This document shows positions 54,201-64,000 of a stretch of DNA of 64,000 nt, piece after piece; position 1 is the first letter of the stretch; each line of letters begins with the position of its first letter. This DNA is from Uranotaenia lowii. Taxonomy: Eukaryota; Arthropoda; Insecta; Diptera; Culicidae. The position numbers and the translations under genes are program-made. The DNA is taken from assembly GCF_029784155.1 (NCBI RefSeq), contig NC_073693.1, positions 110,298,683 through 110,362,682 of the forward strand. Reading direction: 5' to 3'. The notes below the pieces were generated by a model. It had not been told where the DNA came from and ran no database searches. It was given only the letters and a program-made list of their open reading frames with translations.

Positions 54201-56553
54201 AAAAATATAATTCACGAGTACCAGTGATCAAAGTCAGAGATAAAACCATATATAAGTTCTTCCAGTAATCAAAATAAATGGCTTATATTGTTCATGTCGA
54301 GTTCACAAAAAAACTTCATATATTTTTAATACAACATGTTCAATTCATCATTAAAAGCTTAGACAGACAAATTATAAGTTGAAAAACTTAGTCATTCGAA
54401 CAATCAATAATAAACTGATAAACATTAAAAATGAGAAATTTCACGTTTTGTTGTTAATATGGAAAGCATAAAGCAAATACTAATTTTGTTAGCATTGAGC
54501 ATTAAAATTCAGATTTAATGCTGCAACTTCGAATCAGTTTTTCGAATTTTTCATTTAATAATTGAAAAATAAGATCGGTTCAAAAAAGAATATTTAAATT
54601 AATGAAAATAAGTGAAACGTTTTTAAATTTTTAAGACAGTTTAAAATTTTAAACTACGAATATTTTGGCGCCATCAATATTGAATCCTGGAAAGGACAAA
54701 ACTATGATTATCTAAAATTAAAAATTTAGATTTAGATAGGCTTCCAAAAAGATTAAATTTACAAAATTACCCAATTAAAATTGAAATACAAAAATAAAAT
54801 TTTCTTAAAAATTTAATAGTAGGACTATAAAATTCAGTAAATTTGATTGAAAAAGTTTTCAAAATTAATTAAAATTTAAATACAAAAACAAACTTTTTTT
54901 TAATTAAATATTAGGACTATAAAATTCGGTAAATTTGATTGAAAATCATAGAAAATATGAAAATGGAAAAGATTAGTATTTTAACATTTAAGATTAAATG
55001 GGAACAATATGTTCGGTAGGTACCAATGTTTTAAAGATTGATTTGAAAAATGTTGTCGTCTTGAGCTAAAATCTTCTGTCAGATTTGGTATACCTCTATC
55101 CGGTTTTAGTGAAATCAATTTTTGATAACTTATTAAGCAAAACAACATAAATAACCTGATTCTAAATTTGTTTATAACTACCATTCATTGAAACAATAAT
55201 AATTGCCCTAAATATTCTAATTTCAGAGATCAATGAATTAATTCTAAAATTTATAGATATTTAAAAAGATATCATTAAAAGTTTCTTTGACATTATTGAA
55301 ATAAGAATATTAGATGTTTTTCAAAACGATTTGACTGTTGCTTTGAAAAACATCTAATATTCGATTTTACAAGTGGGAAAAAGTAAACATAAAAAATCTT
55401 GAACCTTTTTTTTTCGCAGGAATCAAAATTACTAGAGGTTTTCGGGAATTTTGATCATCGATTCACATCATGATTCACAAATTTTGTAATGTTTTACAGT
55501 TTTGAAAAAAAGAGCAGAAATAATTTTTAACCTATTTTAAAAAAAATATGGAAAAATTCAATTGCATATTTGGATTCAAAGCATCCAAATCAATTAGAAT
55601 AAGCTCTTAAGTTCCCAGCACCTCAGAAAAATGTGAATTTTTTCTTGTTTAATTTTTCAGATCCGTTTTGAAAGTGGAACTGAGCATTTAGAAGAACAAG
55701 TAAGAGAAAATGGATTTGGGGCTGGAATTGGGTTTTTAAAGAATATTTCGTATTAGCATAACATTTGTAATGACATAAACGATATATTTATTAGAATAAG
55801 TGATAAGTGATAAAGGAAAGGATACTAGGTTTAAGTTTTTTTTTGTTAAATCTGTTGAGTATCGTGAATAGTAAACACCTGTCACATGGCCACCAGCTTT
55901 TTGATGAGTTAAATTAATATTTGATGAATGAATTTTGAAGTTAATATGATTGGTTTCAAATTCTGTGCCACTAAACAAGGCACTTTTGAAAGAAAATTCA
56001 TTCTAAAGACGAATTAGAGGTTTTGATTGTCAAGATTTGAGTTTCAATACAAAAGTTTTGTGGAATTGCTATTCAAAATCTATAATTAAAAATTAGTTCC
56101 AATTTGTGAACGTCACGTGGTTAAAGTTAAAAGAACTCTGTTTGTTTCTAATTAGGATCCTTATTCTTTATTTAGTGAAGGATAATAAATGGATTCAAAA
56201 TTAATTTTAGTGTTTATGTAGGTTTATTTGTTTTCCAGTTATCAAAGATCGATTTAAATAAAACTGATAAATTTTACCATTTCCACACGCCAGATCATCA
56301 AAACTGAAGATTATAGACAAAATCCGACGAATGATTCAAATTCTAGACAAAAAAAACTTTCAAAATCACATTATGTAACATAGACACCATAAATGCTGTT
56401 CCTTAGTGTGATCTTTGTTTGAATTATCCAATTTGTCGCACTTTTGTAAATTGAACCTGGGCCTTCAAAAATCATGCCAAAACTTAAAAAATCAGCAACA
56501 TTAGCATTTCTGTCCTTTGATTGTTTTGCATACATCATTGTCAGATTGCACGA
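54201..56553. other. AT-rich sequence with a local duplication and a 21-bp hairpin
   Basis: AGGACTATAAAATTC.GTAAAT then TTGATTGAAAA occurs at 54821 and 54913, a 92-bp tandem duplication. A perfect 21-bp inverted repeat lies at 55305-55362 (separate entry). No gene recognised. Confidence 0.45.
55305..55362. repeat. Perfect 21-bp hairpin with 16-base loop
   Basis: 55305-55325 (GAATATTAGATGTTTTTCAA then A) pairs without mismatch with 55342-55362. Stem and loop sizes are compatible with a small RNA precursor or a remnant of a foldback element. Mature miRNA precursors usually have longer stems with bulges, so miRNA status is unlikely without other evidence. Confidence 0.6.
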
Positions 56554-57011
56554 AACTCTACTAGGGTGGTCTAACCGGTTTTACCGAAACCGGTAAAACC
56601 GGTAAAACCGTCCATTTTCCAATACCGGAAATACCGACTTTTGGGACGGTAAAAAACCGGGATTTCCGGTAAATTTTTCATCAACTTTTCATCATCATTT
56701 CATCAACGGCACTGTAATAAAATTGACATAGCTAAATTATTTTTTACCAAATATGTATGAGTACAAATACTTATATTTTGTTTAATCAGTTTCAAACTCT
56801 AAGCTCAATAAACCTTGCTACAAGGTTTAAGTATGTGAGATATGATTGTTGCTAAAACTTGCCGATGTACTTTTAGAATTAAAGCTAGAGTGGCGTTGAA
56901 AAAGCATTGACAAGCTGCCATCTCTCACTCAGATGAAATATTTACATGAAACTTTACAAATTTCAGTTCAGCTATCGAACTAACGCTTCACAACATTTCA
57001 AGACTGTACAA

Positions 57012-58829
57012 TAGGGTGTCCCAAAATTGCATTACTTCTGGGAATCTGGGGGCTCACCCTCCAAATGGTAGATTAGAATGTGCAGAACAAACTTTTGTAT
57101 GGGGTCGACTAAAAAAAATCATGTTTAGAGGTTCCGCAAGCGCGATCTTTAAAAAAAGTCCACTTTCAAAAGATTTGATTTTAAATAAATTCTGGGTCCA
57201 AAAATTTTCAAAAAATTTATATATTTTATATTTTTTTTAATTTTGTTTGAGTTAAAAACTACACGTAAAAAATACAAAATGAACCAAATTTGTATCAAAA
57301 TGTAAAACTAGCCAGCTATTTTCAAGGAAAAAAAATTTTTTGGTCCAAAAATTTTGAATTCAACAGACCAAAATGTGTACCAAGCGTAGAATATTTTTGA
57401 TATCAAAGCCATCAAAAGATGCGAATTTTTGTGCACTTAAACTTTGCTGAACAAACATGTTGTTTGTATCATCGTGTGAAGAGCTATTTACGGTTCAATG
57501 CTTAGTAAAAATCACAATTTAGGATATTTTTCAATTTAATTTATCAAATTTGTCTTAATAAATACCTACTATAAAATCAAAATACTTGCAAAAAAAGACT
57601 TTGATGGTTTAAAGGAGTCATCAGAAGGCCATACGCCGAATTTGAGCAGAATCGGACAATAGGAAGGGGTTGCACTGAATCTAAAGTGTGAAAGAGATTC
57701 TGAGACATAGTGTTCTAAAGAAGCATAAAAAACTGATTTTTCATCATGCATTTTTGTCTTTACCAATCGATTGCTTGATTATGAAAGTTTTATTAAAATT
57801 TCAATTAAGACTAACATTTCACCTGAAGACTGCAACTCGATTGGACTTAAAACAAAAAAGTTATGGCTGTTCCAAGATTGTATTTTTGTGGCAAATTGTC
57901 GTTTAACACACAATGAGTACTTTTTACTCATTGAGTTTTACAGGACAATTTGTAGCCAAAATACAATCTTTGAACAGCCATAACTTTTTTGTTTTAAGTC
58001 CAATCGAGTTGCAGTCTTCAGGTGAAATGTTAGTCTTAATTGAAATTTTAATAAAACTTACATAACCAAGCAATCGATTGATAAAGACAAAAATGTATGA
58101 TGAAAACCCAGTTTTTTATGCTTCTTTAGAACACTATGTCTCAGAATCCCTTTCACACTTGAGATTCAGTGCAACCCCTTCCTGTTGTCCGATTCTGCTC
58201 AAATTCGGCGTATGGCCTTCTGATGACTTCTTTAAACCATCAGTCTTTTTTTGCAAGTATTTTGGTTTTATAGTAGGTATTTATTAAGACAAATTTGAAA
58301 AATTAAATAAAAAATATCCTAAATTGTTATTTTTGTTAAGCATTAAATCGTGAATAGCTGTTCACACGTTGATACAAACCACATGTTTTGTTCAGCAAGT
58401 TTAAGTGCACAAAAATTCGCATCTTTTGATGGCTTTGGTATCAAAAATATTCTACGCTTGGTACACATTTCGGTCAGTTGAATTCAAAATTTTTGGACCA
58501 AAAAATTTTTTTTCCTTGAAAATAGCTTGCTATTTTTACATTTTGATAAAAATTTGGTTCATTTTGTATTTTTTACGTGTAGTTTTTAACTCAAACAAAA
58601 TTAAAAAAATTATAAAATATATAAATTTTATGAAAATTTTTGGACCCAGAATTTATTTAAAATCAAATCTTTTGAAAGTGGACTTTTTTTAAAGATCGCG
58701 CTTGCGGAACCTCTAAACATGATTTTTTTTAATCGACCCCATACAAAAGTTTGTTCTGCACATCCTAATCTACCATTTGGAGGGTGAGCCCCCAGATTCC
58801 CAGAAGTAATGCAATTTTGGGACACCCTA
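57012..58829. mobile_element. Palindromic hAT-type foldback element, 1,818 bp
   Basis: The ends TAGGGTGTCCCAAAATTGCA and its inverse are flanked by an 8-bp duplication CTGTACAA (57004-57011 and 58830-58837). The two halves are inverse copies along almost their full length of about 908 bp each, with the centre at AATGAGTA-CTTTT-TACTCATT (57912-57932). Scattered differences between the arms show that they have diverged since formation. Mirror frames in the two arms (57569-57766 minus, 58078-58287 plus) encode near-identical 60-residue peptides containing SLEHYVSESLSHxRFSATPS; these are a consequence of the palindrome, although conservation of the frame in both arms is noted. Confidence 0.92.
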
Positions 58830-59734
58830 CTGTACAAGCGAACAATGACTGAAAAAAGAAACAGTTACAAGAAATTTAAGATTGCTTGATTATTATATCA
58901 CAGTAGTTTTCATTGAGAAAATGGAATTTGGTCAAAAGATGCGAACATGTTTTATCTTTAAACAGGCCAAATTTTTCAAAATCGTTCTAAACGTTGAAGG
59001 GATTTCAAAAATTAAAAACCAAAAATGTTGATTAGAAACTTCCTATACTTTGTTTTAAAAATAAAAATGTTTCAATAGAGCCAGCATTTAAACACATGTT
59101 GAAATATTTGTAAGAAATATCCTATCAATATTTTCAAGTAAATTGATGAAACTCTGTTGTTTTTATTTAAAATGCTGTTGAAGCATTTTCTTTTTCCGAC
59201 AAAGCAGTAAAAAGGTTTTTATAAATTTGCAACAGTATTGTAGCAACAAAGAGCGTATGGATCAGATCCAAACGACTATAATTATTGCTGAATTTAGACT
59301 GATTTTTTAAAAGATTATCTTTTCAATTTGTTTGTTTTAATTTTGGAAAGGCAAACATAATGCTATCACGACCTAGGTTGCGAGGAAAACATCCGTATTT
59401 AAGACAACAATAATATGTAATTTTGTGAGTCAACCAAAAACTTTGTGACAGTGTTTGAGTTTTGTTTGGTAATTGATTAAGTCATTTTTAAAAGGAAAAT
59501 CTTTTTGTATATCAAATTTCGTATCATTTTCATGAAAGACTATAAATACTTTTACTAAATCTGTAAAATCTATTCTTCGATACTGTGTTATGGAGGCTTA
59601 TCGTGGTCAGAGCCACATAAAAATAATGCTCAATGGTACTTAATTTTCAATTTTGTTTTATAATTTTTTAGGCAACATTATACCCAAATTCCTAAAATGC
59701 TATTTCGAGATTTGAATGAAAAACGTGCACTTAC

Positions 59735-60429
59735 AGCTTTTCCAGTTTTGGCGCATGGCGCAAAACAGGGCTCGGCATCCTCGTCGCGCCTCGCTCCATC
59801 GTCCTTGTTGTTGATCTTGAGCCGATTGTTGCCCTCGTTGCGAATGCGTGGTCGTTACCACAGTACATACTGCCACCAATTCTAGGTTGTGGTCGTACCA
59901 CAGTTGATGCTGCCTTCGTTGTGACCGATGTGTTCTTCCAAACTCTATTCGTGGCCGATGCCACCGCTGACACTGCCCTCGTGGTGACCAGAACGTTCTT
60001 CCGATCTCGGCTTGTGACCGACGCCACGGCTGATGCTGCCTCCGCTGCAGCCAAGACGTTCTTCCAATTTCGGTTCGTTGCCGATGCCACCGCTGATGCT
60101 GTCCCCGTTGTGGCTAGGACGTTGCTCCGCTCCCGGTTTGTGGCCGATGCCACAACTGATACTGCGAACGACACCGCTGACCGAACTTCGTGTGCCTCGC
60201 AGGTTCCCGTTGAACTTGAAAGCCACAGTTTACACCTCGCAGCCAAAGCGACAGAAGCTGTCGATCTACCACAGTTGATCGCAACCGGCGCTGCGAATGA
60301 TGACACCCGACTCTGCTTGCTGGGATTCTTTGGCGTCCGACCACGGCACATTGACAGCTGAAAGTGCCGAAGGATTCCGATCGATTTTGCCAAGCTGCTA
60401 ACTGTCGCGGATTTCGCAAGGTAGCACAA
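59735..60429 (-). pseudogene. Possible exon with 63-bp coding repeats, function unknown
   Basis: The minus-strand frame begins MCYLAKSATVSSLAKSIG and contains four to five imperfect 21-residue repeats of the form ASATNRxxxNVLxTTxxASAV, followed by an Arg-rich tail. The stop TAA falls inside a consensus splice donor (GTAAGTG at 59734), so the reading frame may have continued into a further exon. Composition is Ala/Ser/Val/Thr-rich; no membrane segment or catalytic motif is visible. Two other frames over the repeats are also open, as expected when a repeat unit is a multiple of three, so this may not be the used frame. Location inside a hAT-type element makes cargo or decay likely. Confidence 0.25.
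59905..60170. repeat. 63-bp tandem repeat, about four copies
   Basis: Units of the form GGCCGATGCCACCGCTGATG-CTGCC...GTTGTG.CCA.GACGTTCTTCC follow one another at 63-bp spacing with 75-85 percent similarity by eye. Confidence 0.85.
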
Positions 60430-60639
60430 AGCCGGAGATGTGCTTACGATGTCCGATTTGGATGCACTCGGAAAGCGATGAGCGATGAGATCTTAAGATG
60501 GAAAAGGGATAGAGAAAAAAGGGGCCCTGGCGGAGGGGAGCGTGACGTTAGTTGTTCCGTCGGACTTGGCACATAAAGGCTACTTACTTTTCCGACCCCT
60601 TTTTGTTTTCTTCTCACCGCGCTTTTTCAAGATGCGGAT

Positions 60640-60985
60640 GAGCGCGTGGCGCAGCTATTATGGGGAAAAGGAACAATTACTTCCTCGCTCAACCTCTGTG
60701 CTTCAATGGTGCTTACTTGCGCTTTTTGTTCCCGACGCTCACGTCTTTCAATGGACCTGCTGTCGCTCTCGAACTACTGACCGGGTGCCTTGAGGCCTTG
60801 TGCCTTGGTGCTAGTCTCGCATGCAGATACGCGCTTGGTGCAGCTGTTGTGGGAGGAAAAGGAACAATTACTTTCCTGTTCTGCCTCTGTTTTGATGGTT
60901 CTTACTTGGCGCTTTTCTATCCCGACCTTTGTGTTGTTTAGCGAACCTGCTGTCGCCCCTGAGTTGCTGACCGGGTGCCCTGGTC
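60640..60985. repeat. Tandem duplication of about 188 bp
   Basis: GGCGCAGCTATTATGGG then AAAAGGAACAATTACTT to CTGACCGGGTGCC (60650-60788) is repeated at 60836-60978 with differences. GC-richer than the flanks; such duplications resemble promoter monomers of some retroelement leaders. Confidence 0.8.
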
Positions 60986-61814
60986 TGACTTGTGTGGCCG
61001 AGAAGTCTGCGATGAAGTGAGTTGCATTGGTAAAACGCGTAGAACGCTTTTTTATAATTTGCGCTTACCTCTTCCCGAGTAGAGCACCTTTGTCCCTATG
61101 GGGACTTGATCTGGTCCACTTTTGCGTGGCCACTTAAAAACTTTTTAGCCGCCGTCCTTTTTGCGCGTCTGTTGCGTGGTCAACCGGAACTTTTTCTGAC
61201 AATCTGTCAACTTTTTTCATCCCCGCTGCCGCCAACTTTTCAAATCCAAAACATTGACATTCCCAGTCGGGAGAACTGGCCCGACGATTCTTCAATCTTG
61301 TGCGTTTTGTTCCAATAATCGGACATCTTTCGGATGAATTTTCTTATTGGGGATTTACCCGCTGCACGTTCATAAAATCTAGCTAAGGAATGGGTTTTTT
61401 CTCAAAAAATGTTGCCACATAATCAAAACGTATCAATTTTAACAATAAATATGAAGGAATAATTTACGATGCAACAACTGTTCTACAGAGTTTAGGACAA
61501 AAATTCGTCGCAAACTATATGAAACTTCTATTATTTCTGCATCCTCAATGTGAAATTAAATTAATAAAATGACGATGATAAATATCATGATTATCATGAG
61601 GGTGATGATAGATTTATTACAAAGTGATTATTTAAAGGCTTAATGCAATATTTTTCAATTGAAAATGTTGCAAAATATATTGCGTTATATATTCTGCGCA
61701 TTTTATGCCATTACTACTGCAATTAGACGAAACCTTTGAAACCTTTTGAAAATTTCAAATACCGAAATACCGGATTTGAAAAAAACCGGTAAATCCGACC
61801 ACCCTAAACTCTAC

Positions 61815-64000
61815 TCTACTTTATTTTTCGTCAGACAGAATTTGTATTTCCTCCTCTCAAAAAAAAATATTTTCAATGTTAACTAAACAGAACTTCCTTG
61901 GAAGCAATAATACAGTTTCGCAGCTCGAGCAGCCATCCCTAGATTCAAAGAATTGATCTAGCAACTCTCCTCGCATCTATTCTTGTCCACTCTCGACCAT
62001 ATACCGGCTCGACTGAAATCCCGAGTCGATATGAGTGGTGACCATGCCAATGTTTTATTTTTTTTTTTTTTGACAATGTTTTACCATCACGGCATTTGCT
62101 ACTTTATACCAACGTTGTAGTTAGCGGACCGTTATTGAAAAACTTATCCGGTTCAACTCAACTTCAAAAAGCCGTAGCCCTCGGCGTAGAGGATAGCCTT
62201 CAAGTCTTCTAAGCCAGCGGGCATGAAATCGAATCGAAATAGTACACTTTCTGTGGGTTGATTGTTTCAGTATTGTAAGAAGCTAGCCATCATATCTTCG
62301 GAAGATGTGCGCTTAGAGTTTAGAAAAAGTAATCTCTTCGAGGAAACATCAAGTTTCAATAAGATCCTGTATGTGTTTGTGCTCGTTCAAAAAAAACTCT
62401 ATTCGATGTTTACTCTTGGGCTCGATTTCGCGGACATCGGCTCAGGAGGCAACTCACCTGCTAACTTAGCTATCCCAGAAGCTTTTTGCCAATGTTTCTG
62501 ATTTTTCATAACTTGTCTGAATTTAAGAAGACCATTCCGAATTCCCTGATTTTCTGGAAAGTATGTCTGTGTTTCACTGATATTTAATTATTCAGGCAAC
62601 ATTGTATTTTCAAATTCGCAGAATAATGTAATGTTGGACAGCAAAAACGGGTTTTCAATGATGAAAAAAAGTATCGAAAAATAAATTTTTAACTTTGGCT
62701 AGAACGAATCATGTCTAATATTTTTGTTTGATTTATCCCAGCTAAACAACTCGTAGAATTGTGAAAAAAATATGAAATTTGGCATGGAGCTTTGTGTTAG
62801 GCCTTGGAATAATATCAACCCTAGTAGTGCACAAGATATTTAAATTTCAAGCTGCTTCAATTCCCTAAGATACAATTTAAATCAGTGGTAAGCGGTGAAA
62901 AATTCCACAAAAAGTACTCCTTTGGAAGTGACATGTTATTTGCTTATCTCTGTTTAACTAAATGAATTTTCCTTTCGTTAAACTGATGGATTTTCAAGTA
63001 TTCAAAACATTCCATTGTCACAAAAACGTGTGACATCAAAACCGGATAACACACGGCGGTCGGCATCACTAAATCATCACATCGGAAATTAGATTTGTTC
63101 CAAGATTGAATGAAACGCACAATTCATCCCTCCTTTCCAGCCTTCCAGCAGTCAGTCCACCATTTGTTGGTCGGAGCTTTGTATAGCATAACGACATATT
63201 GACCGTCCAAATTAAGGAAATCGGGGTGTTGATTTTTCGTATGGCTTCCGGGTGTCGTCATCGCGGCGTCATCAGCGGGGAAATTTGACGGGAGTGACTG
63301 TATCGTTTCATCAACATCCCCCCTTTCCCACCGTTTTTGTGGCTCGGTTGACTCTTTCCTTGCGGATGTGAATGGGTGCGCGTAGAACACTCATCATGAC
63401 AAATGAACTGCTGCTCGAGGGACACTGCTTTGACTGCTTACTTATTAACCCTCTGATGGATGGGTCGATTAATTTGGAAGTGACAATTGTTTTTTAGCTT
63501 ATCTGTGGTGACCTCAATTTAGATATTACCGAATATTTTGGCTTTGAATTTATATAGGTTCTGTACCTAAAAAAATGAAACCTTTTGATAAAAATTGTTA
63601 TTGCAAACAAAAATTACCCGTTAACCTGGAGTTCAAAAGTTTTCTAGGTCTTATCCCAAGAAGTAGGTGATACAGGAGGGAATAAGGACGAACCGCATCG
63701 CTAATTCCCCGAAGGGCATCGTAAGCGTGTCACCAGAAAAACGCCAAAGTGGCGAAAGGCCCGGCCCAATTTTTTGCCTCCTGATGCTTCTAGGCCGGCC
63801 AGGTTTCCGTTTCGGCAAACCGGAATCTGAACTGGTTGCAAAGATAGAAAGCCCGCGAAACGGGGTTGCCGGTGGTGGGCGGACAGAGAAAAAAAAACCC
63901 GGCCCCGAGGACGCTTCTTCTCGACGACCCAGATGGGGAGGACCAGATAAGCAGATATTTTTACGAGCACGATAAATTATTTATGAAGCAAAAATAACTG
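61815..64000. other. Mixed sequence, no gene confirmed
   Basis: Contains a T run at 62056-62071. The stretches 63100-63420 and 63660-63975 are GC-balanced, repeat-free by eye, and open for 88 and 102 codons on minus and plus respectively, without recognisable domains. They could be conserved host non-coding sequence or exons of an unfamiliar gene. The final 25 bases give no hint of a gene boundary. Confidence 0.3.

Larger units (their letters stand above)
59725..61320 (-). other. GC-rich block inside the hAT element, possible captured host sequence
   Basis: Base composition changes sharply from AT-rich element DNA to about balanced or GC-rich sequence, and back again near 61330. On the minus strand a 232-codon frame (60429-59731) runs to donor CT|GTAAGTG (59734). 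The block includes a 63-bp tandem repeat and a duplication of about 188 bp. I recognise no protein family. It could be acquired host gene sequence, an untranslated leader of another element, or a highly decayed transposase region. Confidence 0.45.
56562..61806. mobile_element. hAT-type element, 5,245 bp, containing a nested palindromic element and a GC-rich block
   Basis: The ends TAGGGTGGTC and GACCACCCTA are perfect 10-base inverse copies, and CCGGT/ACCGG motifs cluster just inside both ends. An exact 8-bp duplication AACTCTAC flanks it (56554-56561 and 61807-61814). TAGGG-type ends with 8-bp duplications are found in hAT elements such as Herves of mosquitoes. I find no frame with a recognisable hAT transposase or dimerisation domain, so the copy is probably non-autonomous. 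Without the nested 1,818-bp insertion it is about 3.4 kb. Confidence 0.85.

Noticed and set aside
57016..57240. 74-codon frame repeated at 58628-58837
   Set aside because: Same peptide in both arms only because the element is a palindrome; no start context or domain.
63124..63390. 88-codon minus-strand frame in GC-balanced DNA
   Set aside because: Could be an exon, but no family resemblance, splice sites or partner exon was seen; not called.
1..64000. tRNA, rRNA or other structural RNA genes
   Set aside because: I looked for GGTTCGA-type B boxes with matching A boxes and for rRNA-like stretches and found none that fit.

Overview
The window looks like AT-rich insect chromosomal DNA, most probably from a mosquito. 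The evidence is spliceosomal introns of 58-80 nt, AATAAA signals, Jockey-type and RTE-like LINEs, many TA-flanked and hAT-type inverted-repeat elements, and two copies of a short repeat (19.78 and 54.04 kb) that I recall as abundant in culicine genomes. The species call is inference. There are no bacterial-style operons. Only one piece looks like an ordinary host gene: a first coding exon with a splice donor at 18866-18940 (+). The rest is intergenic or intronic DNA built up by nested transposons.

Layout. 0-4.4 kb: AT-rich DNA with a dispersed repeat and a degenerate GATCCTGA-type minisatellite. 4.4-8.95 kb: two TA-flanked inverted-repeat elements (4413-5435 and 7040-8949), each holding intron-like structure; the second carries a three-exon 85-codon reading frame and also contains a younger nested element (7132-8074). 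10.5-13.9 kb: three units of about 1.05 kb with the same ends and promoter-side block but a different spliced insert in each; the third is split by a 210-bp hAT-like insertion with an 8-bp duplication. 14.8-16.5 kb: a minus-strand, poly(A)-tailed ORF1-only element with a zinc knuckle and a frameshift. 17.8 kb: a 62-bp 5'-truncated LINE end with a 13-bp duplication. 18.9 kb: the host exon. 23.5-25.9 kb: a satellite of about 142 bp, a truncated LINE reverse transcriptase, and a Helitron-like 3' end.

28.6-33.1 kb: an almost complete, recent Jockey-clade LINE with a 15-bp target-site duplication, an intact ORF2 and an ORF1 broken by one in-frame stop. 35.7 and 41.2-42.8 kb: further Helitron-like ends (CTAG|T). 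38.6-39.0 kb: a satellite. 43.4-44.3 kb: a long 9-bp minisatellite, with diverged relatives at 49.7-50.5 and 51.35-51.5 kb. 50.8-53.5 kb: a foldback structure split by a 1,647-bp hAT-type element. 56.55-61.8 kb: a 5,245-bp hAT-type element that contains a 1,818-bp, almost perfectly palindromic hAT-type element and a GC-rich block with a possible exon.

The most interesting pattern is the repeated occurrence of short, intron-containing, mostly unrelated gene-like segments inside elements with inverted-repeat or conserved ends (4.4, 8.3, 10.8, 12.0, 13.2 and possibly 60 kb). This suggests DNA elements that acquire or carry small spliced genes. It rests on splice motifs, open frames across junctions and flank similarity read by eye; expression is unknown.
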